In this document: piece by piece, positions 33,964-43,885 of the stretch
How the letters are laid out: each line of letters starts with the position of its first letter
Position numbering within the stretch: position 1 is the stretch's first letter
DNA from: Desulfonatronovibrio magnus
GTDB lineage: Bacteria; Desulfobacterota; Desulfovibrionia; Desulfovibrionales; Desulfonatronovibrionaceae
DNA: 64,000 nucleotides
Reading direction: 5' to 3'
NCBI RefSeq assembly: GCF_000934755.1
Contig: NZ_KN882175.1
Location: forward strand, 210,456-274,455
The notes under the pieces: generated by a model
Database searches by the model: none
What the model was told of the DNA's origin: nothing
What the model saw: the letters and a program-made list of their open reading frames with translations, nothing else
Translations under genes and position numbers: made by a program

Positions 33964-34212
33964 TTAATCCTTATGGGTTGCGCGCTTGCTTGCTAAATAC
34001 AGAGTATCAGGACAAAAATCCTGTCCATGTTTCCATTGTATACTACCCAGGACAGGCTTTACTGATTTGAACATATTGATATCTCTTAGTTCTTTGAATA
34101 TTCCTTTATCCAAATATGGCGAAACATTAAACACACGTTCTTCACCATTATCGAATAATAAATTAAGTGTATAGTCGTCATTAGGACGAACATCCTTGAC
34201 TCGTGGATTCAT
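33964..34212 (-). CDS. DUF2442 family small protein
   Basis: An 82-residue protein with the DUF2442 pattern (RVKDVRPNDDYTLNLLFDNGE, VFNVSPYL, FKSVKPVLGSIQWKHGQDFCPDTLY). It lies 7 bases after a DUF4160 gene on the same strand. This pair recurs widely and is suspected to be toxin-antitoxin-like, but neither half is assigned as toxin with certainty. Confidence 0.85.
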   Translation of the reverse strand: MNPRVKDVRPNDDYTLNLLFDNGEERVFNVSPYLDKGIFKELRDINMFKSVKPVLGSIQWKHGQDFCPDTLYLASKRATHKD

Positions 34213-34219
34213 GTTTTTC

Positions 34220-34489
34220 TCATCTCAAAGGTTCAATTTTAAATATTTCCTGCCCATTTATCGCCAGTTCCCAATCGGCCAAAAGTTCATCTCTATGGAT
34301 TTCGATCCACGCCTGAACCAGCCTCATTTTGCTGGTCTTCAGTTTTCCAGCAATCATCTCTGCATCGACTATGGAAAACACAGCCTCGTCATCTTGGTAT
34401 TTGACATGAATATGCGGTAGCTTGTGCTGTTGGTTGTCAAAGAAATACATCGAAATGATGATTCCGTAGAACATGGAAATTATCGCCAT
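34220..34489 (-). CDS. DUF4160 family small protein
   Basis: An 89-residue protein if the ATG at 34489 (MAIISMFYG) is used. This matches the family start better than the upstream ATG at 34519, and an AGAGAA stretch precedes it. The DUF4160 core MYFFDNQQHKLPHIHVKYQ, AVFSIVDAEMIAGKL and WIEIHRDELLADWELA is complete. Partner of the DUF2442 gene. Confidence 0.85.
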   Translation of the reverse strand: MAIISMFYGIIISMYFFDNQQHKLPHIHVKYQDDEAVFSIVDAEMIAGKLKTSKMRLVQAWIEIHRDELLADWELAINGQEIFKIEPLR

Positions 34490-34623
34490 TTTATTATTCT
34501 CTTTCTGGTTTTCCTGCATTTATTGCAACCAGTAAGCAGTTAGTATATATATTGTTATCTGTTATTGGTTATCAGTTATCTAATTGTTTCGTAATCATTT
34601 AGCCTTTTTTTAAGGAAAGCCCT

Positions 34624-36057
34624 TTACTCCTGAACTGCCTCAGGCTTAAGGCGTCTGAGTATTTCCTTGGCTGCAATCCTGCCTGCACCCATGGCTTCCA
34701 CAACTGTAGCCGCTCCAGTTACAATGTCACCCCCGGCAAATACATTGGCAATACTGGTTTCCCCAGTCAGGGAGTCAGCTTCGATATTGCCCCATTTGTT
34801 CAGTTTAAGGTCAGGAGTTGTCTGGGTCAGTACTTTATTAGCTCCAGTTCCCACAGCAATAATGGCCAGATCAGTCTCCATCTCAAAAGTATCACCCTCA
34901 ATGGGCACCGGTCTTCTTCTACCGCTTGCATCCGGTTCTCCAAGCTCCATCCTTTGCAGCACAACCTTATTGAGGTTTTTATGCTCATCACCGCTAAAAG
35001 ATAGCGGTGAGGCCAGAATCTCAAGATCTATACCTTCTTCCAACGCATGTTCAAGCTCTTCCCGGCGAACAGGCATCTCACCCTTTGTTCTGCGGTAGAC
35101 TACTGTAACTTTGGATGCTCCAAGACGATAAGCAGTCCTTGCCGCATCCATGGCCACATTGCCCCCTCCAACCACAATAACCCTTTTGCCTTCAGGTACA
35201 GGTGTGTCATATTCAGGAAACTTATAGCCATGCATAAGATTAACCCGGGTCAGGTATTCGTTGGCTGAATATACCCCTACCAGATTCTCACCAGGCAACT
35301 TCATAAACCTGGGCAGCCCGGCTCCAACCCCGATAAAAACTGCCTTATACCCCTCAGAAAACAACTCATCTATAGTCACGCTCATGCCGCCTACAAAATT
35401 ACACCTGAAATCAACTCCGAGATGTTTCAGGGATTCAACTTCCCTTTTTACAACTGACTTGGGCAGCCTGAACTCGGGTATACCATAAACCAGAACCCCT
35501 CCAGGTTCATGCAGAGCCTCAAACACCGTAACCTTGATCCCACGAGCTGCAAGATAACCCGCCAGGGTTAGACTGCTCGGTCCTGCACCAAATGCCGCAA
35601 CCTTGAGGCTTTCGTCAGGCAGCATACATTCCATGAACCCGGTTTCTTCCTCGCAGGAGTTGCGTGCGTAAAAATTATCAGCTACGTATCTTTCCAAACG
35701 GCCAATTGCTATGGGCTGTCCTGTAGGCCTGAGCTTGCAGGATCCCTCACACTGATTCTCCTGTGGACACACTCTGCCGCAGATAGCCGGGAGGCTGTTA
35801 GTATCCTTTATGATCCTGAAAGCTTCTTCAAACTGCTCCTGAGCAACCAGATTGATAAATTTTTTGCAGTCAACCTCCACAGGACATCCTTTCCGACATG
35901 TATCCTTTTTACATTGAAGACACCTTTTTGCTTCTTTTACAGCATGCTCCCGCTCATACCCCAGGGCCACTTCTGAAAAAATCTTGCCCCTTTCCACAGC
36001 ATCGCGCATGGGCATCCCAACCCTTGGGACAATTTTACGTTTTCGTTTTTTAGTCAT
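34624..36057 (-). CDS. nfnB: NfnB / GltD-like flavoprotein, large subunit of NADH-dependent ferredoxin:NADP oxidoreductase
   Basis: A 477-residue protein. Its N-terminal Fe-S module (RCLQCKKDTCRKGCPVEVDC and ICGRVCPQENQCEGSC) binds two [4Fe-4S] clusters. Two Rossmann motifs follow: VAAFGAGPSSLTLAGYLAAR for FAD and VIVVGGGNVAMDAARTAYRL for NAD(P)H. The end carries NVFAGGDIVTGAATVVEAMG. With NfnA it performs flavin-based electron bifurcation among NADPH, NAD+ and ferredoxin, which suits a sulfate reducer. GltD of glutamate synthase is similar, but the nfnA neighbour decides for Nfn. A repeat copy separates it from nfnA. Confidence 0.9.
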   Translation of the reverse strand: MTKKRKRKIVPRVGMPMRDAVERGKIFSEVALGYEREHAVKEAKRCLQCKKDTCRKGCPVEVDCKKFINLVAQEQFEEAFRIIKDTNSLPAICGRVCPQENQCEGSCKLRPTGQPIAIGRLERYVADNFYARNSCEEETGFMECMLPDESLKVAAFGAGPSSLTLAGYLAARGIKVTVFEALHEPGGVLVYGIPEFRLPKSVVKREVESLKHLGVDFRCNFVGGMSVTIDELFSEGYKAVFIGVGAGLPRFMKLPGENLVGVYSANEYLTRVNLMHGYKFPEYDTPVPEGKRVIVVGGGNVAMDAARTAYRLGASKVTVVYRRTKGEMPVRREELEHALEEGIDLEILASPLSFSGDEHKNLNKVVLQRMELGEPDASGRRRPVPIEGDTFEMETDLAIIAVGTGANKVLTQTTPDLKLNKWGNIEADSLTGETSIANVFAGGDIVTGAATVVEAMGAGRIAAKEILRRLKPEAVQE

Positions 36058-36127
36058 AAAGATTTACCTTTTGTGTATCTATTGGCCATTATTTTTTTGT
36101 GAAGCACATCAGATGTTATTATATTAA

Positions 36128-36280
36128 GCTTTAGTAACTTACTTCTGAAATCCTGTCATAAAATACAAGAAATTGTTATCAGTTAATTGTTAATTGTTGA
36201 AGAACAAAAGCCTGAATTCACTGCCCTACTCTGATAACAATTAACTGATAACTGACTTGCGGGCACAGCCCGCGTTAGTA
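36128..36280 (+). repeat. Dispersed repeat family R3, copy 2
   Basis: Same order as the 23863 copy, from GCTTTAGTAACTTACTTCTG to GGCACAGCCCGCGTTAGT. Here GTTATCAGTTAATTG and CAATTAACTGATAAC form a perfect 15-bp inverted pair. It lies in the 254-base gap between nfnA and nfnB. Confidence 0.85.
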
Positions 36281-36311
36281 CATGAAGCTGCGCGACTTGC
36301 AATGAAAAGGG

Positions 36312-37145
36312 CTATTGCCTTTTCTCAAATAATGCCATTGACTGTTTTTCCTGGGACTTGAAAGCATTCAGCCTCATCATGAGTTCATCAAAATCCACAT
36401 GCGCAGCTTCAAATTCAGGTCCGTCCACACAGGCAAAAAAAGTTTCACCCTTGACGCTGACTCTGCATGCACCACACATCCCAACACCATCCACCATTAT
36501 GGAGTTAAGACTGACAATGGTCCGTACATCAAAAGGTGCAGTTACGCCTGCTACAGCCTTCATCATGGGCACAGGCCCCACAGCTACAACCTCATGCACA
36601 TCATTATTATCCTCAAGATATTTCTTAAGTACTTCAGTTACAAAACCTTTATGTCCGAGACTGCCGTCATCAGTGGCCACCAGCACCTGAGCTGAGATCT
36701 TTTCCAGTTCCGGCTTAAAAAGCAAAAGATCCTGACTTCTGGCTCCAATGACTGATATAACCTGGTTGCCGGCTTCGTAATTACCCTTGGCTATATGATG
36801 CATGGCCGCAATACCTGTCCCTCCGCCCACACAAAGCACCTTGCCGGAACGGGTTATGTGCGTTGGTTTCCCCAGGGGACCGCAGAGATCAAGGATAGTA
36901 TCCCCCTCTGCAAATGTATCCAACAAAGCGGTTGACTTGCCCAGCACAAGATAAACAATGAGAATGGTGCCCTGCTCAGGGTCTCTGTCAGCAATGGTCA
37001 GGGGTATGCGCTCCCCGGTGGGTGTAAGCCGCAGGACAACAAAATTTCCAGGCCTGGCGTTTTTGGCGATATGCGGGGCATAGACCGTCAATTCACTGAC
37101 TTTATCAGGAATAAGAATCCTTTTTTTTAATATTTTGTTGATCAT
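36312..37145 (-). CDS. nfnA: NfnA, small subunit of NADH-dependent ferredoxin:NADP oxidoreductase
   Basis: A ferredoxin-NADP reductase-like protein of about 277 residues from the ATG at 37145 (MINKILKKRIL). An in-frame TTG at 37166 would add seven residues. RPGNFVVLRL with RIPLTIAD binds FAD, GKVLCVGGGTGIAAM binds NAD(H), and the C-terminal DGVGMCGACRVSV followed by FFACVDGPEF supplies the four cysteines for a [2Fe-2S] cluster. It is the first gene of the nfnAB pair. Confidence 0.92.
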   Translation of the reverse strand: MINKILKKRILIPDKVSELTVYAPHIAKNARPGNFVVLRLTPTGERIPLTIADRDPEQGTILIVYLVLGKSTALLDTFAEGDTILDLCGPLGKPTHITRSGKVLCVGGGTGIAAMHHIAKGNYEAGNQVISVIGARSQDLLLFKPELEKISAQVLVATDDGSLGHKGFVTEVLKKYLEDNNDVHEVVAVGPVPMMKAVAGVTAPFDVRTIVSLNSIMVDGVGMCGACRVSVKGETFFACVDGPEFEAAHVDFDELMMRLNAFKSQEKQSMALFEKRQ

Positions 37146-37273
37146 AACATCCAGATTTTCAGACAAACCATTAAAGAAAAAGCTTGCCCTTTGCGGTAAA
37201 AGAGTTATATAATTTAATTATAGGCACAACATGTCAAAAACATGAATTCGACACAGTCAAGGATTTGAACTCA

Positions 37274-37642
37274 ATGAACAGCATTACTGCTTCCAGCCTT
37301 AATAACCCTGTTCAGCAATATGCCAGCATCCAGAACAAAACATCTTCTGGAAAGAGCCATTTACCGACAAGGGTTGAATCAGTCCAGAAAAGCTTTGGCT
37401 TTAAATGGAAAAGCTTTGGAATTGAGTACCAGTCTGAAGACATCAGCATCGAAGAACCTGCAAGGCTGTCCAAAAGCTTTATGCATGAACTCAGAGAAGC
37501 ATCTCAAATAAATTCCCTTCCAGCATACGAAACCAACTCCCATTATGGTCCATTGCAACCCAAATCAGCTGCTTCAGCTTATGCCAGACAATGGCAGGCT
37601 CCTCTGGAATACATCCGCCCCATGATCAACGTGGCAGTTTAG
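37274..37642 (+). CDS. Unrecognised protein (122 aa)
   Basis: An open frame from 37184 is present, but the ATG at 37274 (MNSITASSLNNPVQQYAS) is the likelier start, with GGA 13 bases before it. It is Ser/Gln/Asn-rich, and no membrane segment, cysteine pair or known motif is seen. EISIEEPARLSKSFMHELRE-like helices occupy the centre. It diverges from nfnA and is followed by an R3 repeat. Function unknown; it could be a lineage-specific protein. Confidence 0.5.
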   Translation: MNSITASSLNNPVQQYASIQNKTSSGKSHLPTRVESVQKSFGFKWKSFGIEYQSEDISIEEPARLSKSFMHELREASQINSLPAYETNSHYGPLQPKSAASAYARQWQAPLEYIRPMINVAV

Positions 37643-37689
37643 TGACTAACTCGGGCCGCACCCGCAACCACAATTTAAAAATGGATCGT

Positions 37690-37846
37690 TTAGTAATCTA
37701 CTCTTGAAACCCTGTCATAAAAAACAATAAATTGTTGTCAGTTATCAATTAATTCTTGAAGAACAAAAGCCTGAATTCACTGCCCTACTCTGATAACAAT
37801 TAACTAATAACAAATAACTTGGTTGTGGGCACAGCCCGCATTAGTT
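37690..37846 (+). repeat. Dispersed repeat family R3, copy 3
   Basis: From TTTAGTAATCTACTCTTGAA to GGCACAGCCCGCATTAGTT, with the core TTGAAGAACAAAAGCCTGAA. It lies between the small unknown gene and the end of alaS. Confidence 0.85.
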
Positions 37847-37879
37847 CAGGCGTTGAGTGGATTTTTCAACCATTCCCCT

Positions 37880-40534
37880 TCAGCCTTCAGCCTGAAAATC
37901 CTTTAACAACGTTTCAAACTTCAAGAGCGCAGAGTCAATACCCTGAATATCTGAACCTCCTGCCTGAGCCAGTTCAGGTCTTCCTCCTCCACTGCCTTTT
38001 ACCTCTGCTGCCACTTCCTTGATTAGTGAAGGAGCAGTATACTTGCTGTGCAAATCTTTACTTACATATAATAGCAGCATGGGCTTTTCATTGATTACAG
38101 CAGCCAGCATCACAGCCCCTGAAGGCATCTTGGACCGGATATCGTCCATCAGTTTTCGAAGACTGTTCATGTCAGGGCTGTCAACCTTTCGAGCAATAAC
38201 TCTAATTCCGCCTATATCTTTTGCTGATGCAGCCAGTTCCTTGCCCGCTCCAGAAGATAATTTTTCCTGCAACGCCTTGCTTTCCCGTGTTGCCTGGCGC
38301 AACTCCTCCACTAATGTCTGAACTTTATTCACAACCTTTTCTGGCCTGGATTTAAGTAAAGCTTGAAGCTCCCTGATAATAGCCCGGTTACTCTGCCACA
38401 ACTTCAAAGCCTCCCATCCAGTAACAGCTTCTATACGACGAACACCAGCAGCTACTCCACCTTCACTAAGTATGCTAAAGCTTCCTGCCTGACCTGTAGA
38501 CTGCAGATGAGTCCCACCGCAGAGTTCCATGGAGACATCTCCTAATGAAACCACCCTGACCTGGTCCGCATACTTTTCTCCAAACAAGGCCAGTGCCCCT
38601 TTCTGAACTGCCTGCTCATGTTCCATTTCATCGGTCTCAACAGGGATATCCGCAAGGATGGAAGCGTTGACATCATCTTCAATGCGCTGGAGCTCTTCAC
38701 TATCAAGGGCCTTCATATGGGTAAAATCAAATCTGAGTCTGTTCTCATCCACAAGAGAACCTGCCTGTCGAACATGATCCCCCAATACCCGGCGAAGTGC
38801 AGCATGAAGCAAGTGAGTAACTGTATGGTTTCTGGCAACAGCAACCCTTTTTCCATCATCAACAGTCAAATCTATGGCTTGATCCTGGACAATGCTGCCC
38901 TGAGAAACTTTAACTCTGTGGACAATCATGCCACTTAAAGGCTTAAGTGTATCAAGCACTCTTGCTGTACCTGTCTTGGAAATTATCCTGCCGTTGTCCC
39001 CAACCTGCCCTCCTGACTCAGCATAAAACGGGGTGGTGGTGGATACAATCCACCCTTCTTGATCCTGCTTAAGTTCTTTGATAATTTCACCGTTGGAAAG
39101 AAGCAGAAAAGCTGCCCTGCCCTGCGATTTCAAGTGGTCGTAGCCTACAAAATCGACCTCAAAACCATCTCCTGCAGCCTTGGACAGAGCTTTAAACAAA
39201 TTTTCAGCATCAGCGCCTTTCCATGAGGCCTTGGCTCTAATTTTCTGTTCGTCCATCAGGGCATTAAAACCTTGTTCATCAACAGTCAGCCCATTTTTCT
39301 CGGCAATATCGTTTACAATATCCAAAGGAAAGCCATAGGTGTCATAAAGTTTAAATGCAGCTTCCCCGGAAATCTGATCCTTACCTGAATTAATCACTAA
39401 GCTTATTTCATCTTCGAGAATGGAAAGTCCTTTTTCTAAGGTTTCGGCAAAACGTTCTTCTTCCTGTTTAATGGCTTTTTCCATGAATTCCCGGGTTTCC
39501 AGGAGTTCCGGGTATGCGTCCCCCATAGTTCTGGCGACTTCTGCTGCTACCTTATAGAGAAAAGGCTTTCGCATGCCGATACTGCGACCAAATCTGTAGG
39601 CTCGACGAATCAGCCTGCGCAGAATATATCCCCGGCCTTCATTGGATGGAAGAATGCTGTCGGCCACCATAAAGGCTCCGGCGCGGGCGTGATCAGCAAT
39701 GACCCTCAAGGCAACATCACTGTCCTGATCTTGTCCGTACCGTATAGAGGCAAGCTGTGCCATATGATCAATAAGCTTGCGAAAAAGATCTGTATCATAA
39801 TTGGAAAATACACCCTGACACACTGCACTGATTCTTTCCAAGCCCATACCAGTGTCAATGCTTGGCCTTGGAAGAGGATTAAGATTGCCCTGGTTGTCAC
39901 GATCATACTGCATGAATACCAGGTTCCAGATTTCAAGGTAACGATCGCAGTCACATACTCCAATGGCGCACTCATCGCCACAGGACATGGCCTGCCCCTG
40001 GTCGTAAAGGATCTCTGAGCAGGGACCGCATGGTCCTGTATCACCCATAGACCAGAAATTATCTTTTTCCCCAAGGCGAAAGATGCGATTTTCAGGCACC
40101 CCTGCAATTTTGACCCACAAATCTCTTGCCTCGTCATCATCTTGAAAGATGGTTATGTACAGCTTCTCGCTGGCCAGTCCCAGTTCCCGGGTCAAAAAAT
40201 CCCAGGCCAGTTCTATGGCCCTGGCCTTAAAGTAATCTCCAAAAGAAAAATTGCCCAGCATCTCAAAAAAGGTATGGTGTCTTGCTGTTCTGCCCACATT
40301 CTCCAGATCATTATGCTTTCCACCTACGCGCAGACATTTCTGGGAAGTTACTGCCTTGTCATAATCTCGCTTTTCCTGCCCCAGAAAAACAGACTTGAAC
40401 TGCACCATCCCGGCATTAGTAAACAGCAGGGTAGGATCATTTTGTGGAACTAAGGAAGAGCTGGACACTAAGGAATGCCCGTTATTTTCAAAAAAACTCA
40501 GAAACTTGTCTCTGATTTGGGATGCGGTCAGCAC
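37880..40534 (-). CDS. alaS: Alanyl-tRNA synthetase
   Basis: An 884-residue class II synthetase. The catalytic start IRDKFLSFFENNGHSLVSSS and TNAGMVQFKSVFLG are present, followed by the editing site zinc ligands HTVTHLLHA (about 570) and CGGTH (about 680) and the C-Ala domain ending GGRPELAQAGG. Length is normal. The last codons (DFQAEG) and the stop fall in two units of the CTTCAGC heptamer that forms arrays elsewhere. It follows recA by 12 bases. Confidence 0.97.
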   Translation of the reverse strand: MLTASQIRDKFLSFFENNGHSLVSSSSLVPQNDPTLLFTNAGMVQFKSVFLGQEKRDYDKAVTSQKCLRVGGKHNDLENVGRTARHHTFFEMLGNFSFGDYFKARAIELAWDFLTRELGLASEKLYITIFQDDDEARDLWVKIAGVPENRIFRLGEKDNFWSMGDTGPCGPCSEILYDQGQAMSCGDECAIGVCDCDRYLEIWNLVFMQYDRDNQGNLNPLPRPSIDTGMGLERISAVCQGVFSNYDTDLFRKLIDHMAQLASIRYGQDQDSDVALRVIADHARAGAFMVADSILPSNEGRGYILRRLIRRAYRFGRSIGMRKPFLYKVAAEVARTMGDAYPELLETREFMEKAIKQEEERFAETLEKGLSILEDEISLVINSGKDQISGEAAFKLYDTYGFPLDIVNDIAEKNGLTVDEQGFNALMDEQKIRAKASWKGADAENLFKALSKAAGDGFEVDFVGYDHLKSQGRAAFLLLSNGEIIKELKQDQEGWIVSTTTPFYAESGGQVGDNGRIISKTGTARVLDTLKPLSGMIVHRVKVSQGSIVQDQAIDLTVDDGKRVAVARNHTVTHLLHAALRRVLGDHVRQAGSLVDENRLRFDFTHMKALDSEELQRIEDDVNASILADIPVETDEMEHEQAVQKGALALFGEKYADQVRVVSLGDVSMELCGGTHLQSTGQAGSFSILSEGGVAAGVRRIEAVTGWEALKLWQSNRAIIRELQALLKSRPEKVVNKVQTLVEELRQATRESKALQEKLSSGAGKELAASAKDIGGIRVIARKVDSPDMNSLRKLMDDIRSKMPSGAVMLAAVINEKPMLLLYVSKDLHSKYTAPSLIKEVAAEVKGSGGGRPELAQAGGSDIQGIDSALLKFETLLKDFQAEG

Positions 40535-40546
40535 AGGTATTTCTCC

Positions 40547-41617
40547 TTACTTTGATTCTTTTTTCGGTCCTTCCTCTAATGCTTTATCTTCAGCCTTGTC
40601 AGGCTCTTTTATACCCATATGCACCAGCAGATCATGTTCGATGGACTGAGCAATTTCAGTATTTTCCTGCAAAAAAGCCCTGACATTTTCCTTGCCCTGA
40701 CCAAGACGCTCTGAACCATAAGCAAACCAGGCACCACTTTTGTCAACAATACCATGCTCCACGCCAAGGTCCAGGAGTTCGCCAACTCTTGATACTCCCA
40801 TGCCGTACAGAATATCAAACTGAGTCTCCCTGAAGGGCGGGGCCACCTTGTTTTTAACCACTTTAACTCTGACGCGGTTGCCTACAATTTCATCTTTATC
40901 TTTCAAGGTCTGAATCTTGCGAATATCCATGCGGATGGTGGCATAAAACTTCAGGGCATTACCTCCGGAAGTGGTTTCCGGACTTCCGTAACCCATGGCT
41001 CCTATCTTCATTCTTATCTGATTTATGAACACCAGAGAAGTTTTGGACTTATGGATAGTTCCTGTCAGCTTGCGCATGGCATGAGACATTAATCTCGCCT
41101 GTCCCCCTACCTGGGTTTCGCCCATACTTCCTTCAAGCTCAGCCTGGGGTATCAGGGCTGCCACTGAATCCACAACAACCACATCCACTCCACCGGAGCG
41201 GACCAGCAGGTCAGCTATTTCCAGGGCCTGTTCACCATAGTCAGGCTGAGAAATGAGCAACTCCTCGGTGTTTACCCCCAGCCTTCGTGCATAACTGACA
41301 TCTAATGCATGCTCTGCATCAACAAAGGCAGCTACGCCTCCCTTTTTCTGTGCTTCGGCTATAATATGCAAGGCAAGAGTGGTCTTTCCTGAAGATTCAG
41401 GGCCATATATCTCTGTGACCCTGCCTCTCGGAATACCGCCCAGCCCAAGGGCAAGATCAAGTCCAATGGAACCTGTAGGTATAAAGGGAATGGATTGATG
41501 AGCGTCATCGGAAAGCCGCATGACAGAACCCTGTCCATATTTACGCTCAATGGTGGTTATGGCTGTTTCCAGGGCCTCTTTACGTAACTCTTGTGGGGAC
41601 AAACCTTTTTTGGCCAT
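40547..41617 (-). CDS. recA: Recombinase RecA
   Basis: A 356-residue RecA, which forms filaments on single-stranded DNA, drives strand exchange and stimulates LexA cleavage. Walker [48 protein letters not shown] and loop L2 [19 protein letters not shown] with [13 protein letters not shown] are intact. The acidic C-terminus is normal. GGAG lies 9 bases before the ATG. No recX is adjacent, and I could not identify an SOS box upstream. Confidence 0.98.
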   Translation of the reverse strand: MAKKGLSPQELRKEALETAITTIERKYGQGSVMRLSDDAHQSIPFIPTGSIGLDLALGLGGIPRGRVTEIYGPESSGKTTLALHIIAEAQKKGGVAAFVDAEHALDVSYARRLGVNTEELLISQPDYGEQALEIADLLVRSGGVDVVVVDSVAALIPQAELEGSMGETQVGGQARLMSHAMRKLTGTIHKSKTSLVFINQIRMKIGAMGYGSPETTSGGNALKFYATIRMDIRKIQTLKDKDEIVGNRVRVKVVKNKVAPPFRETQFDILYGMGVSRVGELLDLGVEHGIVDKSGAWFAYGSERLGQGKENVRAFLQENTEIAQSIEHDLLVHMGIKEPDKAEDKALEEGPKKESK

Positions 41618-41962
41618 TGGTATCTCCAGAAATCATATCAGATTTTTGTAAAAGAATATGCTGACTGCCCTGTGTCTGCTGATCTTCCACTTCAGGAGGC
41701 TAAGTCACAGGCTGTACATGGACGTCCTTTGTCCTGGAGTCAGCGGTTCAGCATCAGACAAAAGATTACATGATACTGCTAAAATAAAATAAAATCAAAC
41801 ATGTTTTAAGGCCGTGAAGCTCCTGAAATGCCAGACTTTGGAAAACCTTGCAGTGACTTTCTTCCTGATGGGGGCTGTACCCGCAACCCAAAAAAAGATA
41901 TTTGTATATGTTTAGCGCTTTTAAGGAAAGCAGGGGACAGTCTCGAAAAGTTACTCACTGGT
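41618..41962. other. Gap between recA and folE2
   Basis: No gene is seen. It contains an R6 fragment (41911-41936, minus) and, at 41955-41992, an R4 tail that overlaps the 3' end of folE2. Confidence 0.5.
41911..41936 (-). repeat. Fragment of repeat family R6
   Basis: On the minus strand CCTGCTTTCCTTAAAAGCGC then TAAA, the conserved right end of R6. Confidence 0.65.
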
Positions 41963-41992
41963 TCAGTCCCGGCCACCCGGGTGTGGCACTTT
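41955..41992 (+). repeat. R4 tail-only copy
   Basis: GTTACTCACTGGTTCAGTCC then CGGCCACCCGGGTG, a diverged tail of R4. It extends over the last codons of folE2, whose C-terminus VPHPGGRD is partly repeat-derived. Confidence 0.6.
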
Positions 41993-42754
41993 AGAATCTA
42001 TCCGAGCATATGCGCTATGATTATGAATGGACTCAAAACTTTCCACATCAACCTCATACCATCTGATTAAATGATGTCGGTCCAGACTTCTCGCAGCACG
42101 CCGCACCACATCTTCAACAAATGACGGCCTGGCAAAGGCTGCATCAGTTACATACTTTTCGTCTTCACGCTTCAACAGAGGATAGACAGGTGATGAGCCT
42201 GATTCAGAAGCAATATCAATCAGTTCTTCAAGCCAGAGTAATCCTTTAAATCCGCATTTAATCCGGACATTTGCTCTCTGGCTGTGAGCTCCCATTTTGC
42301 TGATGGCAAGAGAACAGGGGCACACAGTCATTACAGGTACTTCCACCCCGAGAGTCATGCGCACTTCTTTATCTTCCAGTTCACCGCACAAAAATGAATT
42401 AAAGTCCATGACAAACTCATTTCTGCTCATTGGTGCAGTGCGCACATAAAAATAGGGAAAATCGAATCTGACAACCGCCCGTTCTGCTTCAAGTCTGTGC
42501 CTGACACTTTCCAGGAGTTCCTTGAAGCTGTCATAGTCCAGCACTTTGGACCAGGCACTCAATACCTCAAGAAACCTGCTCATGTGTGTGCCTTTAAAAC
42601 GGGCTGGAAGATCAACGCACAAATCGACCTGGGCCACTGTATGTTGACTGCCCTTGGAACGATCCTGAATCAGAAGGGGAATCTGCAGATTCTTAACCCC
42701 TACCCTGTCAATGGACAGAGGTACTTCCGACGGACCATTCTGGATGTCTTCCAT
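41963..42754 (-). CDS. folE2: GTP cyclohydrolase I type 2 (FolE2)
   Basis: A 263-residue FolE2/MptA-type (COG1469) enzyme that opens GTP to dihydroneopterin triphosphate for folate or queuosine-type products. It has [18 protein letters not shown] at the start, [38 protein letters not shown] (metal-binding Cys) and the C-terminal [13 protein letters not shown]. FolE2 can use metals other than zinc. Its start overlaps the nikR stop by one base. The last residues differ from the family because an R4 tail lies there. Confidence 0.93.
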   Translation of the reverse strand: MEDIQNGPSEVPLSIDRVGVKNLQIPLLIQDRSKGSQHTVAQVDLCVDLPARFKGTHMSRFLEVLSAWSKVLDYDSFKELLESVRHRLEAERAVVRFDFPYFYVRTAPMSRNEFVMDFNSFLCGELEDKEVRMTLGVEVPVMTVCPCSLAISKMGAHSQRANVRIKCGFKGLLWLEELIDIASESGSSPVYPLLKREDEKYVTDAAFARPSFVEDVVRRAARSLDRHHLIRWYEVDVESFESIHNHSAYARIDSKVPHPGGRD

Positions 42755-43173
42755 CAGACAATATCCTTTCCGGTGGTGGTCAAATTCAGCTTGCCATGTT
42801 TGACCCCCTTTGTTGAAATGAGTCTTTGTGCAGTCTCTTTTATGTTTTTTCCGGTTCCACGCAGAATTAACACCTCAAGGCAGTTATGGTGATCCAGATG
42901 TATATGTAATGATGTGACTATTTCGTCCAGAGCTTCGTGTTGTATCTCTGTCAACTTTTGAGACAGATCACTCTGGTGATGGTCATAAACCAGAGACAGT
43001 ACTCCCACGGTCTCCAGAGAATCATCCTGCCATTCTTTCTGCACCAAGGCACCGCGAATCAGATCCCGGATAGCCTCAGACCTTGTCTGGTAACTGCGTT
43101 CCTCGCAAAGATCGTCAAACTTTGTCAGCAGATCAAGATCCAAGGAAACACCAAAACGAATCGTCTTGCCCAT
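42754..43173 (-). CDS. nikR: Nickel-responsive transcriptional regulator NikR
   Basis: A 139-residue NikR. The N-terminal ribbon-helix-helix ([33 protein letters not shown]) binds DNA. The C-terminal ACT-like domain carries the nickel ligands: His in VYDHHQSDL, two His in [11 protein letters not shown] and the Cys there. It represses nickel uptake when nickel is plentiful. Neither nikABCDE nor an obvious palindromic operator is seen next to it; folE2 is translationally coupled. Confidence 0.93.
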   Translation of the reverse strand: MGKTIRFGVSLDLDLLTKFDDLCEERSYQTRSEAIRDLIRGALVQKEWQDDSLETVGVLSLVYDHHQSDLSQKLTEIQHEALDEIVTSLHIHLDHHNCLEVLILRGTGKNIKETAQRLISTKGVKHGKLNLTTTGKDIV

Positions 43174-43216
43174 ACGGTCCTCCCATATATTGTTGCTATC
43201 CTGTTCAATGGACTCA

Positions 43217-43885
43217 TCAATTCAATGATATTTCCATCAAGGTTACTAAAGCTGTGTTACAATTAACACTCACACTTTCCTGTTTAAGTTCTGTGATTGT
43301 AAAATTATTCTGTTGAAATAACTTCCAGACCTCTGCAGAAACATTTCTGCGGGGATCAGCTATCCAGATCACACCATGGGGCTTGAGGCAATGTCTGAAA
43401 AGGTCTATCAATGGGTAGCAGAAGCGCTTTTCATACAAAACATCTGCTGCCCATATAAAATCAAATGTTTTAGCCCTGAATCCGGGATGCCTCCAGTCCA
43501 TCTGCACCCTGTTTAATCTGCCGGTCTTGTTCTGGTGTGCATTAACTCCAGTAAAATAAAGAGCATCCCACATAATATCCATGGCAGTAATATCAGCAAA
43601 GTTGCGGCTTGCAATTAAAGAACTTAAACCAAGACCACACCCAATATCAAGGCAGCGCCGGCCTCTGATCCGCCCGGACATGGAATTGATGTGCTCAGCC
43701 AGGACCATTGCTGCGGGCCATAACTCGGTCCAGTATGGAATATGATCCTCATCTTCTGGATTGTCCCCGGTCATCTGATCCCATAAATCTTCAAGATTGC
43801 CTGCCCTGTCAAGGATCCACTCTTCCTTAGATAACTTTACCAGGATTCTGGAAGAATTTACCATGCTGCTTTCTGATTCAGGCAT
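43217..43885 (-). CDS. SAM-dependent methyltransferase (METTL/ETFB-lysine methyltransferase-like)
   Basis: A 222-residue class I methyltransferase: [17 protein letters not shown] (motif I), [20 protein letters not shown] (motif II) and [15 protein letters not shown] (motif IV) resemble the protein-lysine methyltransferase group (Methyltransf_16). The target is unknown. It overlaps the end of ftsX by 8 bases, so it belongs to the ftsEX unit. The true start may be the ATG 7 codons in ([11 protein letters not shown]). Confidence 0.8.
   Translation of the reverse strand: MPESESSMVNSSRILVKLSKEEWILDRAGNLEDLWDQMTGDNPEDEDHIPYWTELWPAAMVLAEHINSMSGRIRGRRCLDIGCGLGLSSLIASRNFADITAMDIMWDALYFTGVNAHQNKTGRLNRVQMDWRHPGFRAKTFDFIWAADVLYEKRFCYPLIDLFRHCLKPHGVIWIADPRRNVSAEVWKLFQQNNFTITELKQESVSVNCNTALVTLMEISLN

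Noticed and set aside
43174-43216. NikR operator in front of nikR
   Set aside because: No convincing long-spaced palindrome was found in the short upstream gap.
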